DNA of 8,719 bases from Armatimonadota bacterium (GTDB taxonomy: Bacteria; Armatimonadota; Fimbriimonadia; Fimbriimonadales; Fimbriimonadaceae). Position numbers and translations under genes: made by a program. The DNA is taken from NCBI GenBank assembly GCA_003516955.1, contig DPBN01000139.1, positions 1 to 8,719 on the forward strand, written 5' to 3'. The notes below the pieces were generated by a model, which was not told where the DNA came from, made no database searches, and saw nothing but the letters and a program-made list of their open reading frames with translations. This document shows positions 1 to 5,537 of this stretch, in pieces (position 1 is the first letter of the stretch; every line of letters starts with the position of its first letter).

Positions 1-264
1 GGCGGGCTCGGACGTGGATGCCTCATCGGTCTCGATGCGCGCGATCTCCGCACCGATGGGCAGGACGTCGTCGGGACGGGCCGTCCACTCGACCAGCACG
101 CCCGAGAATGGAGACTCGACGTCCAGTACCGCCTTGTCGGTCTCCATCTGGTAGATCGGCTCGTCTCGGACGACCCGGTCGCCGGGCTGCTTGAGGAAGG
201 CTACGACCCGCGCCTCTTGGAGGCCTTCGCCCATCTGGGGGATGCGGACGGACACGACTGCCAT
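1..264 (-). CDS. 2-oxo acid dehydrogenase E2, lipoyl domain (partial, N-terminus)
   Basis: The 88 visible residues form one biotinyl/lipoyl domain of the kind found at the N-terminus of dihydrolipoamide acyltransferases (pyruvate, 2-oxoglutarate or branched-chain dehydrogenase E2). The motif METDKA (residues 40-45) contains Lys44, the expected lipoylated lysine, followed by VLDVESPFSG and a second half-domain with the usual PIG turn near residues 69-71. The domain swings acyl groups between E1, E2 and E3 in the cytoplasm. The visible part ends in an acidic, Ser/Thr/Pro-containing stretch that looks like the beginning of the linker to the next domain; the rest lies beyond the left edge. ATG at 264 begins directly before the first beta strand. 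No Shine-Dalgarno is visible; a -10-like TAAACT lies 10 bases upstream. Which substrate the complex uses cannot be decided from this domain. A stand-alone lipoyl carrier or a biotin carrier is unlikely because the motif is TDKA, not the biotin-type MKM. Confidence 0.88.
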   Translation of the reverse strand, partial: MAVVSVRIPQMGEGLQEARVVAFLKQPGDRVVRDEPIYQMETDKAVLDVESPFSGVLVEWTARPDDVLPIGAEIARIETDEASTSEPA

Positions 265-274
265 GGGTCGGGTC

Positions 275-280
275 AGTTTA
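275..280 (-). promoter_or_regulatory. possible -10 element for the E2 gene
   Basis: TAAACT fits the TANNNT form of a -10 element and ends 10 bases before the E2 start codon, which would give a leader of only a few bases. No convincing -35 hexamer lies 16-18 bases further upstream, and there is no Shine-Dalgarno between it and the ATG. The hexamer is short enough to occur by chance. Confidence 0.25.
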
Positions 281-395
281 CTTGGCGTGAGAAGCCGAAC
301 CCACGGACCTCCCGAAGCGAGGCCGCCCCAAGGACCACACGCGGTGGCCCATGGGGCGACACCCAACATGATAGGACGGTTTTGGGCGTTCTGGA

Positions 396-430
396 GGGGA
401 AATTCCGCCGGTATTTCTGCCGGTTTCCCC
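396..430 (-). other. hairpin-forming inverted repeat downstream of tgt
   Basis: The 7-base arms GGGGAAA (396-402) and TTTCCCC (424-430) are perfect complements. Inside them CCGG at 408-411 can pair with CCGG at 420-423 around an 8-base loop, stacking directly on the outer stem with a 5-base bulge on one side. On the minus strand it begins 18 bases beyond the tgt stop codon. This is where a terminator would lie, but no run of U follows on the minus strand, so it is not a classical intrinsic terminator. It could be a 3'-end stabilising hairpin, a factor-dependent end, or a regulatory element in the 183-base gap before the E2 gene. That gap (265-447) holds nothing else that I recognise as a gene. 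Confidence 0.4.
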
Positions 431-447
431 GTGGCCCCGCGGCGGCC

Positions 448-1560
448 TCAGGCCCGGGCGTAGCGGCGCATCAGGTTGGGCCACGAACCGTCCTCGATCG
501 CACGCCGGATCTCCTCCATCAGCCGGGCGTAGAAGGCCAGGTTGTGCAGGCTGGCGATCCTCGCGCCCAGCTCCTCGCCGGCCTTGAAGAGGTGCCGGAC
601 GTAGGCCGCGGAGTAACGGCGGGTCTGGGGAAAGACGCTGTCCGGATCGAAGGGGCCGTCGTGGCGCTCCCATTTGGCGTTCAGGGCGTTCACGCGGCCC
701 TGCAGCGTGTACAGGCAGTGGTGCCGGGCCATGCGCGTGGGCAGCACGCAGTCGAAGAGGTCCACGCCGCACGTCACCGCGTGCAGGATGTCCTGCGGGT
801 GGCCGACGCCCATCAGATAGCGCGCTTTGTCCGGCGGCAGGAGCGGAGCTGTGTGCGCGACCACGGGCCTTTGGAGCTCGGTCGGCTCGCCGACGCTGAC
901 GCCCCCGATGGCGAAGCCTTCGAACGGCAGCGAGGCGATCTGCCTCACCGAGCGCTCCCGCAGGTCCAGATGCACCCCGCCCTGCACGATGCCGAAGACG
1001 GCCTGGCCCTGCGCGCGCGCCTCCAAGCTGCGCTCGGCCCAGCGCCAGGTGCGCTCGACCGCCTCCTCCGCGAGGTTGCGCGGGCACGGGTACGGCGCGC
1101 AGTGGTCCAGGACCATGCTGACGTCAACCCCTAGGTCGGCCTGGATCTGGACGGCCCGCTCGGGGGTGAGCTCCACCAGCGAGCCGTCCAGGTGGGAGCG
1201 GAAGGCCACCCCGTGGTCGTCCATCCGGGCCATCTTGGAGAGCGACATGGCTTGGAATCCGCCGGAGTCGGTGAGGATGGCTCCGTTCCAGGACGTGAAT
1301 CGGTGCAGGCCGCCCAGCTCGCGGACCAGAGCGCTGCCGGGCCGGAGCGCCAGGTGGTAGGTGTTCGAAAGGACCAGCTGGAAGCCGAGCCCCTCGAGGT
1401 CCTCGAAGCCGACCAGCCGCACCGCTCCCCTCGTTCCGACCGGCATGAACGCCGGCGTCTCGACGGTCCCATGCGGGGTGTGGAGCCGGCCGCGCCTCGC
1501 GCCGGTGTGGGGGCAGACGGCCAGAAGCTCGAACCTCACGGGGGGAGTCACGGGGTTCAT
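448..1560 (-). CDS. tgt: tRNA-guanine transglycosylase, divergent, zinc ligands lost
   Basis: This 370-residue protein is a queuine/preQ1 tRNA-ribosyltransferase, the enzyme that swaps guanine 34 of GUN-anticodon tRNAs for preQ1 on the queuosine pathway. Conserved parts are visible along its length: LTDSGGFQ (96-103, general acid/base Asp98), MVLDHCAPYP (149-158), FGIVQGG (189-195), AIGG (217-220) with GE at 224-225, the nucleophile Asp270 in FDCVLPTR (269-276), and SLHNL (337-341). Length is normal for the bacterial family. It is odd in several ways: the three zinc cysteines are Ser308, Phe310 and Thr313 with only His339 kept; the usual DEC triplet is DHC (152-154); and the loop after the nucleophile reads PTRMARHH instead of the common PTRNARNG. 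The start is ATG at 1560, whose A overlaps the last base of the upstream flippase stop (TAATG), so translation is probably coupled; no Shine-Dalgarno is seen. A Tgt paralogue with changed substrate or a structurally relaxed true Tgt are both possible. Confidence 0.9.
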   Translation of the reverse strand: MNPVTPPVRFELLAVCPHTGARRGRLHTPHGTVETPAFMPVGTRGAVRLVGFEDLEGLGFQLVLSNTYHLALRPGSALVRELGGLHRFTSWNGAILTDSGGFQAMSLSKMARMDDHGVAFRSHLDGSLVELTPERAVQIQADLGVDVSMVLDHCAPYPCPRNLAEEAVERTWRWAERSLEARAQGQAVFGIVQGGVHLDLRERSVRQIASLPFEGFAIGGVSVGEPTELQRPVVAHTAPLLPPDKARYLMGVGHPQDILHAVTCGVDLFDCVLPTRMARHHCLYTLQGRVNALNAKWERHDGPFDPDSVFPQTRRYSAAYVRHLFKAGEELGARIASLHNLAFYARLMEEIRRAIEDGSWPNLMRRYARA

Positions 1561-3032
1561 TATGGGCGCGAGCGGCGCCATTCGGGCTTGTCGGCCAGCC
1601 GCAGGGCGATGCCGGAGGCCAGGAAGGCGAGCGAGAGCCCTGCGCCGACGGCCAAGGCGGCGAGAGGATGCCGGCCTGCCCAAGGCGTGCTGCACCAGAG
1701 GTGCGCCCCCCAGGCGAGGCCTGCTCCGGCCAGCAGCAGCGGCAGGCAACGCCGCAGGTGCTCGGCCAGGGGGAAGCCCGGCGCGACCGTGCGCCGAAGG
1801 TAGACGAGGAACGCTCCGAACTGGGCCAGGTTGATCGCCGCGTTCATCCACGCCACTCCCTGGATTCCGTAGGCGCGGGCGACCGGGACCGTGAGGGCCA
1901 GCGTCGCGACGGCGTTGAACAGCGAGAACGGCACGGCCAGATGCATCCTCCCCTGGGCCACGAACGCCTTCACCATGAGGTTGTAGTAGTAGTTCAGGGC
2001 GAAGTAGAAACCGATCGCCAGGACGATCGCCGCACCCTCCCGAGGAGCCTGGTCCCCCAGCCAGAGCTTCAGGAACGGACCGCCGAAGCCGGAGGGCACG
2101 AGGATCAGCGCGGAGGCTAGGAGCATCGACTGAAGGCCGTATCGGTGGAGCTTTTCGGCGAAGCCCCGGGGCCCGGCGGCGTTCTGGCGGGTGAGCTCCG
2201 GCACCACCGTGGCCAGAGCCGGCGAGAGGAGCCGGTTGAGAGTCTCCGGCAGTCTGTAAGGGATCGTATAGTCGGCGATGGAAGCCGACCCGAGCCCTGC
2301 GGCGGGAAGGAGCATGCGGTCCGCGCTGCCGGCCACCGCCAGAACGATCGCCTGGGGCCATCCCCGCAGCGAGATCGCCCAAATCTCCGAGGCGGCCGAG
2401 CGATCGAACCTCGGGCGCAGCCGGAATCGCGGAAAGCTCCGGCGCAGCGTCAGCGCGTTCAGGGCGAAGCCGGTCATCGAGCCGATCAGCCCTCCGGTCA
2501 CCACGGCGATCGGCGTGCGCACGAAGTAGGCGAGCGCCAATGCGACTGTCGCGCCGGCGAGCGGCTCGAGCGACTGGCGGATGGCGACGCTGCGGAACAT
2601 CTCCCGTGCGGAGAGCACGGCCACCAGCGCGCCGTTGACGAGAGCCAGCGCGTAGGCGCACGCATAAAGCGCGAACATCCATGCGAGGGTGGGCCTGTCG
2701 ACGCCGTCCAACCTCAGGACCAGCCCCAGCGCCAAAAACGCCAGCGCCGAGACCGCCGCGAACGCCAGCGCCATGGCGAGCTGGGTCTGCTGGACCCTCC
2801 ACGCGCCCTCCTCGTCGCCGGCGGCGAAGCGTTCGGTGAGCAGCTTCTGGGCCGCGTTGTACAGGCCGGGGGTCGCCACGCCCACGTAGACGGCCACCAC
2901 GGCGACGTAGAGGTAGACGCCGTAGGCAGGCTTGCCGATCCAGCGCAGCAGCAGCGGCACCGACACGAACTGGATCGCCGTCGCCGCGGCGTTCGCCGCG
3001 ATGAGATAGGCGGAGTTGGCGACCTTCGACAA
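1560..3032 (-). CDS. Wzx/MurJ-type flippase (polysaccharide biosynthesis membrane protein)
   Basis: This 490-residue protein is almost wholly hydrophobic, with about 12-14 predicted membrane segments, as usual for oligosaccharide flippases of the MATE/MVF superfamily. The N-terminus, with PLLLRWIGKPAYGVY (residues 26-40) after the first helix, is the typical opening of Wzx-like proteins, and a second half-repeat begins near residue 215 with WAISLRGWPQAIV. Such proteins move lipid-linked sugars across the inner membrane; the substrate cannot be read from sequence. No glycosyltransferase or polymerase genes are next to it in this window, so the usual context for a surface-polysaccharide Wzx is absent. 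The start is TTG at 3032: it places the first helix correctly and I see no better in-frame start upstream. There is no Shine-Dalgarno. It lies 40 bases after the mgsA stop and overlaps tgt by one base, so the three genes are probably co-transcribed. Confidence 0.82.
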   Translation of the reverse strand: MSKVANSAYLIAANAAATAIQFVSVPLLLRWIGKPAYGVYLYVAVVAVYVGVATPGLYNAAQKLLTERFAAGDEEGAWRVQQTQLAMALAFAAVSALAFLALGLVLRLDGVDRPTLAWMFALYACAYALALVNGALVAVLSAREMFRSVAIRQSLEPLAGATVALALAYFVRTPIAVVTGGLIGSMTGFALNALTLRRSFPRFRLRPRFDRSAASEIWAISLRGWPQAIVLAVAGSADRMLLPAAGLGSASIADYTIPYRLPETLNRLLSPALATVVPELTRQNAAGPRGFAEKLHRYGLQSMLLASALILVPSGFGGPFLKLWLGDQAPREGAAIVLAIGFYFALNYYYNLMVKAFVAQGRMHLAVPFSLFNAVATLALTVPVARAYGIQGVAWMNAAINLAQFGAFLVYLRRTVAPGFPLAEHLRRCLPLLLAGAGLAWGAHLWCSTPWAGRHPLAALAVGAGLSLAFLASGIALRLADKPEWRRSRP

Positions 3033-3041
3033 ACCGAGGCG

Positions 3042-3047
3042 ATTATG
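3042..3047 (-). promoter_or_regulatory. possible -10 element for the flippase gene
   Basis: CATAAT matches five of six bases of the TATAAT consensus and ends 9 bases before the TTG start of the flippase. It lies in the 40-base gap after mgsA. No -35 hexamer is evident at the expected spacing. It could allow an internal, short-leader transcript, but chance occurrence is possible. Confidence 0.25.
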
Positions 3048-3050
3048 CGG

Positions 3051-3064
3051 GATGCGCCGGCATC
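3051..3064 (-). other. small inverted repeat between mgsA and flippase
   Basis: GATGC (3051-3055) and GCATC (3060-3064) are perfect complements around a four-base loop, in the 40-base gap between mgsA and the flippase. There is no U-run after it, so termination is unlikely. It is only five pairs long, so it may be incidental. Confidence 0.25.
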
Positions 3065-3072
3065 GGGCCGGG

Positions 3073-3453
3073 CTACTGCGGCTGCAGATCGCTCTTGAGG
3101 ATCAGGTGGGCGGTCGCGGGGTTGGTGGCCAAGGGCACGTTGGAGATGTTGCAGGCGCGCACGAGCGTCTTGATGTCGGGGTCGTGCGGATGGACGTCCA
3201 GCTCCTCCACGAAGAAGAACACCGCCGCGACCTCCCCGTCGATGACTCTGCAGGCGATCTGAACGTCGCCGCCCTCCGGCCCGTGCCTCAGACACTCGAC
3301 TTGAAGACCCAGCCTCTCCATGAGCAGGCGTCCCGTGGAGGCGGTCGCGACCAGCGGGAACCGTTCGAGGAAAGCGCGGTGCTCGGTCGCGAAGCGCACC
3401 ATCTCCTCCTTCTTGCCGTCGTGCGCGATGAGAGCCAGCCAGCGGTGCGGCAC
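3073..3453 (-). CDS. mgsA: methylglyoxal synthase
   Basis: This 126-residue protein converts dihydroxyacetone phosphate to methylglyoxal and phosphate, a cytoplasmic bypass of lower glycolysis that relieves sugar-phosphate stress. It aligns to the E. coli enzyme without gaps over the core with an offset of 8: AHD at residues 10-12 with Lys15 for the phosphate-binding lysine, TASTG (37-41), GGD with catalytic Asp63, and PHDPD (89-93) with His90 and Asp93. The usual phosphate-contacting serine before GP (E. coli Ser65) is His57 here. The protein is about 25 residues shorter than the E. coli enzyme, missing some of both ends; the C-terminus stops soon after the NPATAHLIL helix. The start is GTG at 3453: an in-frame TAG lies four codons upstream, so no earlier start is possible. 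There is no Shine-Dalgarno. It is the first gene of the minus-strand block and faces the hydrogenase operon across a short divergent region. Confidence 0.93.
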   Translation of the reverse strand: MPHRWLALIAHDGKKEEMVRFATEHRAFLERFPLVATASTGRLLMERLGLQVECLRHGPEGGDVQIACRVIDGEVAAVFFFVEELDVHPHDPDIKTLVRACNISNVPLATNPATAHLILKSDLQPQ

Positions 3454-3459
3454 CTTTGG

Positions 3460-3465
3460 ATTCTA
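3460..3465 (-). promoter_or_regulatory. possible -10 element giving a leaderless mgsA transcript
   Basis: TAGAAT on the minus strand ends six bases before the GTG start of mgsA. If it is a -10 element, transcription would begin at or next to the start codon. This agrees with the lack of a Shine-Dalgarno and with the in-frame stop that forces this start. No good -35 hexamer is visible. Confidence 0.35.
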
Positions 3466-3472
3466 CCGCGCG

Positions 3473-3501
3473 TTCTTTCCGCTGGGACTTTCGGGTACCC
3501 T
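3473..3501 (+). promoter_or_regulatory. possible promoter of the hydrogenase operon
   Basis: TTCTTT (3473-3478) and TACCCT (3496-3501) are separated by 17 bases and could be weak -35 and -10 elements. They would start a transcript near 3508, about 27 bases before the leader ORF, leaving room for its ribosome binding site at 3520-3526. Both hexamers are poor matches to the sigma70 consensus. The region lies between divergent genes, where an operon promoter is expected. I see no clear operator palindrome in it. Confidence 0.3.
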
Positions 3502-3519
3502 CCTGCAACGGTGTTTGGT

Positions 3520-3526
3520 AAAGGAG
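3520..3526 (+). promoter_or_regulatory. Shine-Dalgarno of the leader ORF
   Basis: AAAGGAG sits eight bases before GTG 3535, good spacing for translation. It is the main reason to take the small ORF seriously. Confidence 0.5.
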
Positions 3527-3534
3527 CCGTCGCC

Positions 3535-3615
3535 GTGACAGAGTCGGAATCCTCGCTTGGTGAAGGCGACCCGAACCTCGGCCCGAAGCCGGGTTCCTCC
3601 CGGAGGGGGCGATGA
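3535..3615 (+). CDS. small leader ORF upstream of echA (26 aa)
   Basis: A 26-codon ORF begins at GTG 3535 behind a well-placed AAAGGAG and ends with a TGA that overlaps the echA ATG by four bases (ATGA). The same four-base overlap is used at the next four junctions of the operon. The peptide begins with an acidic Ser/Glu-rich part, has a Gly/Pro-rich middle and ends with a basic tail (SSRRGR). It has no membrane segment, no cysteine and no similarity that I recognise. A longer version from GTG 3511 in the same frame is possible. Likely roles are a translated leader that couples translation to echA, or simply a conserved upstream ORF with no function of its own. It may also be untranslated leader sequence that happens to stay open. 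Confidence 0.4.
   Translation: MTESESSLGEGDPNLGPKPGSSRRGR
3596..3609 (+). promoter_or_regulatory. echA ribosome binding site inside a small hairpin
   Basis: The echA Shine-Dalgarno GGAGG (3602-3606) lies five bases before ATG 3612. Immediately upstream is CCTCC (3596-3600), which can pair with it either as CCTC/GAGG with a three-base loop or as five pairs including one G-U with 3605-3609. Ribosomes translating the small upstream ORF would open this structure. The stem is short, so the effect on translation is an inference. Confidence 0.4.
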
Positions 3616-5537
3616 GGGATCTGCTGATTCCGACGCTCGTTCTTTTCCCCATGGCGGCCGCCGGCGCGGCGCTCGTGCTGAGGGGCCGGGCTTGGCGTAG
3701 CGCGATCGTGGGCCTGGTGGCCTTGGTGTTGGTCGGCTCCGCCGCGTTGCTGGCCTCCAACGGCCTTCTGCGCTACTCGCCGGGGCCTCTCACCCGCTTC
3801 GACTGGAACCGCTTGGTCGTTCTGGCGGACGGCGTTCTCCTCGTCTGGTTCCTGGCGTTGGCGTGGACGAGGCGGCACCTCGGCGCGCTGGCCCTGGCTC
3901 TGGCGCAGGCGGCGGGCTACGTCGTCCTCGAGGTTCGGTTCGGCGAACGGCTCCGCGTGCAGAGCAACTTCGCCGTGGACTGGCTCGCGATCGCCATGGT
4001 CCTGTTGGTGTCGGTCCTCGGTTCCGCCATCGCCCTGTACGCCTTGGAGTACATGGACGAGCACGAGAGGCACCATGGGGTGTCGCCGAGCCGGCAGCCC
4101 AGGTTCTTCGCGCTGATCCTTCTGTTCCTCGGGGCGATGAACGGGCTGGTCCTGTCCAACAACCTGGCTTGGACCTACCTGTTCTGGGAGATCACGACGC
4201 TCTGCTGCGTGCTGCTGATCGGGCACGACGGCACGCCCGAGGCGGTGGCGAGCTCGAACCGCGCGCTGTGGATGAACCTGGTCGGAGGGTGCGCCTTCCT
4301 CGCGGCGATGCTGATGCTGGCGAGCGCCCAGCCGGTCGGCGAGCCGATGTCGGTCTCGGAGCTGGTGCGCGGACCGACGCCCTACCTCGCGCCGGTGGCG
4401 CTGCTCTGTCTGGCCGGGTTCACGAAGGCCGCCCAGATGCCGTTCCAAGGCTGGTTGCTGGGCGCCATGGTCGCCCCGACGCCCGTCTCGGCGCTGCTGC
4501 ACAGCTCCACGATGGTGAAGGCCGGCGTCTACCTGGTGATCCGCCTCGCGCCGGCGATGCAGGATACGGGCCTCAGCAACGTGGTGGCGCTCGTCGGCGC
4601 GTTCACGTTCGTCGCCACCGCGATGCTGGCGATCAGCCAGCGCAACGCCAAGCGGGTGCTGGCCTACTCCACGATCTCGAACCTCGGGCTGATCATCGCC
4701 TGCGCGGGGCTGAACACGGCGATGGCGGTCTCGGCCGCGGTGATGCTGCTGCTGTTCCACGCCGTCAGCAAGGCGCTCCTGTTCCTCGCGGCGGGTGCCA
4801 TCGAGCAGCGGCTGGGCACCCGCGAGATCGAGCGGATGGAGAGCCTGGTGCTCCGGATGCCGTTCACCACGATGCTCACGGTGCTGGGCGTGCTCACGAT
4901 GCTCCTTCCTCCGTTCGGCGTGCTCGTGAGCAAGTGGGCCGCGCTGGAGAGCGCCGCGAGGGAGCCCGTGGCGATGGTGCTGTTCGTGATGGGCAGCGCC
5001 TTCACCGTGGTGTTCTGGGTGCGCTGGGTGGGCCGCCTGGTGGCCGTGGAGCCGGGGCAGGAGCCCGAGCTCAAGGAGTCGATTCCCCCGCTGTTCCTTT
5101 GGCCGATGGTCGGGATCGCGTTTGTGGCGGTGGCGCTGAGCCTGCTCGTCACCCAGGTGATGCTGCGGTTTGTCGCGCCGGTGGTGGCCAGCTATATGGA
5201 GCTCGGTTCGCAGGGCTTCCAAGCGACCGTCTCGGACCTGGAGAGCCGGGTGGGTTCCTTCCCGATCCTCGGGCTCACGCTCTCGCTGCTGATCGCGCTG
5301 GCCCTCGCGCTGCTGCTCGCGTCCAGCCGCAGGAGGCAGGCCGTGCCGTACCTCTGCGGAGAACCGCCGATGGAAGGGCCAACCCTCGCCGCGAGGGCCG
5401 GAGGCGACGAGCCCGCGCCGATCCGCGTGTCCGGCACGTACCTCGACCGGTACTTCTCGGAGGATCGCCACAGCCTGTGGATGACGGCTGCGGCGAGCCT
5501 TCTGCTGGTGGCCATGCTGGGGGTGGCGTCGCTGTGA
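3612..5537 (+). CDS. echA: Ech-type hydrogenase membrane subunit A (NuoL/MrpD-like ion pump)
   Basis: This 641-residue integral membrane protein belongs to the proton-translocating NuoL/M/N and Mrp antiporter family. Many hydrophobic segments run from the N-terminus to about residue 570. Ion-path residues are kept: Glu193 in FWEITTLC, Lys272 in FTKAAQMPF, His297 and Lys303 in LLHSSTMVKAG, His383 and Lys387 in FHAVSKALLF, and Lys441 in VSKWAAL. After the last core helix a cytoplasmic stretch has YLCGEP (580-585), close to the YxCGE motif of EchA/HyfB-type subunits, followed by YLDRYF (610-615) and a final helix (about 622-641). The length fits EchA and the hydrogenase-4 B subunit rather than NuoM. 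It would couple electron flow in the peripheral arm to proton or sodium transport. The ATG at 3612 has GGAGG five bases upstream; the stop overlaps the echB GTG by four bases. Confidence 0.93.
   Translation: MRDLLIPTLVLFPMAAAGAALVLRGRAWRSAIVGLVALVLVGSAALLASNGLLRYSPGPLTRFDWNRLVVLADGVLLVWFLALAWTRRHLGALALALAQAAGYVVLEVRFGERLRVQSNFAVDWLAIAMVLLVSVLGSAIALYALEYMDEHERHHGVSPSRQPRFFALILLFLGAMNGLVLSNNLAWTYLFWEITTLCCVLLIGHDGTPEAVASSNRALWMNLVGGCAFLAAMLMLASAQPVGEPMSVSELVRGPTPYLAPVALLCLAGFTKAAQMPFQGWLLGAMVAPTPVSALLHSSTMVKAGVYLVIRLAPAMQDTGLSNVVALVGAFTFVATAMLAISQRNAKRVLAYSTISNLGLIIACAGLNTAMAVSAAVMLLLFHAVSKALLFLAAGAIEQRLGTREIERMESLVLRMPFTTMLTVLGVLTMLLPPFGVLVSKWAALESAAREPVAMVLFVMGSAFTVVFWVRWVGRLVAVEPGQEPELKESIPPLFLWPMVGIAFVAVALSLLVTQVMLRFVAPVVASYMELGSQGFQATVSDLESRVGSFPILGLTLSLLIALALALLLASSRRRQAVPYLCGEPPMEGPTLAARAGGDEPAPIRVSGTYLDRYFSEDRHSLWMTAAASLLLVAMLGVASL

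Noticed and set aside
544..639. Frameshift as the cause of missing Tgt zinc cysteines
   Set aside because: Spacing from the nucleophile Asp to the lost cysteines and to the retained His is unchanged and flanking motifs stay in frame, so no compensating indels are needed.
217..1134. Plus-strand open frame of 305 codons over tgt
   Set aside because: Antisense to well-conserved tgt sequence, with composition typical of a shadow frame.
448..2802. Extended minus-strand frame joining tgt to an upstream 400-residue segment
   Set aside because: The upstream part overlaps the flippase in another frame and is low-complexity; tgt has a natural start at 1560 that overlaps the flippase stop.
3863..5533. 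Extended N-terminus of echB by over 550 codons
   Set aside because: This part is a shadow of echA; NuoH-like similarity begins only at GTG 5534.
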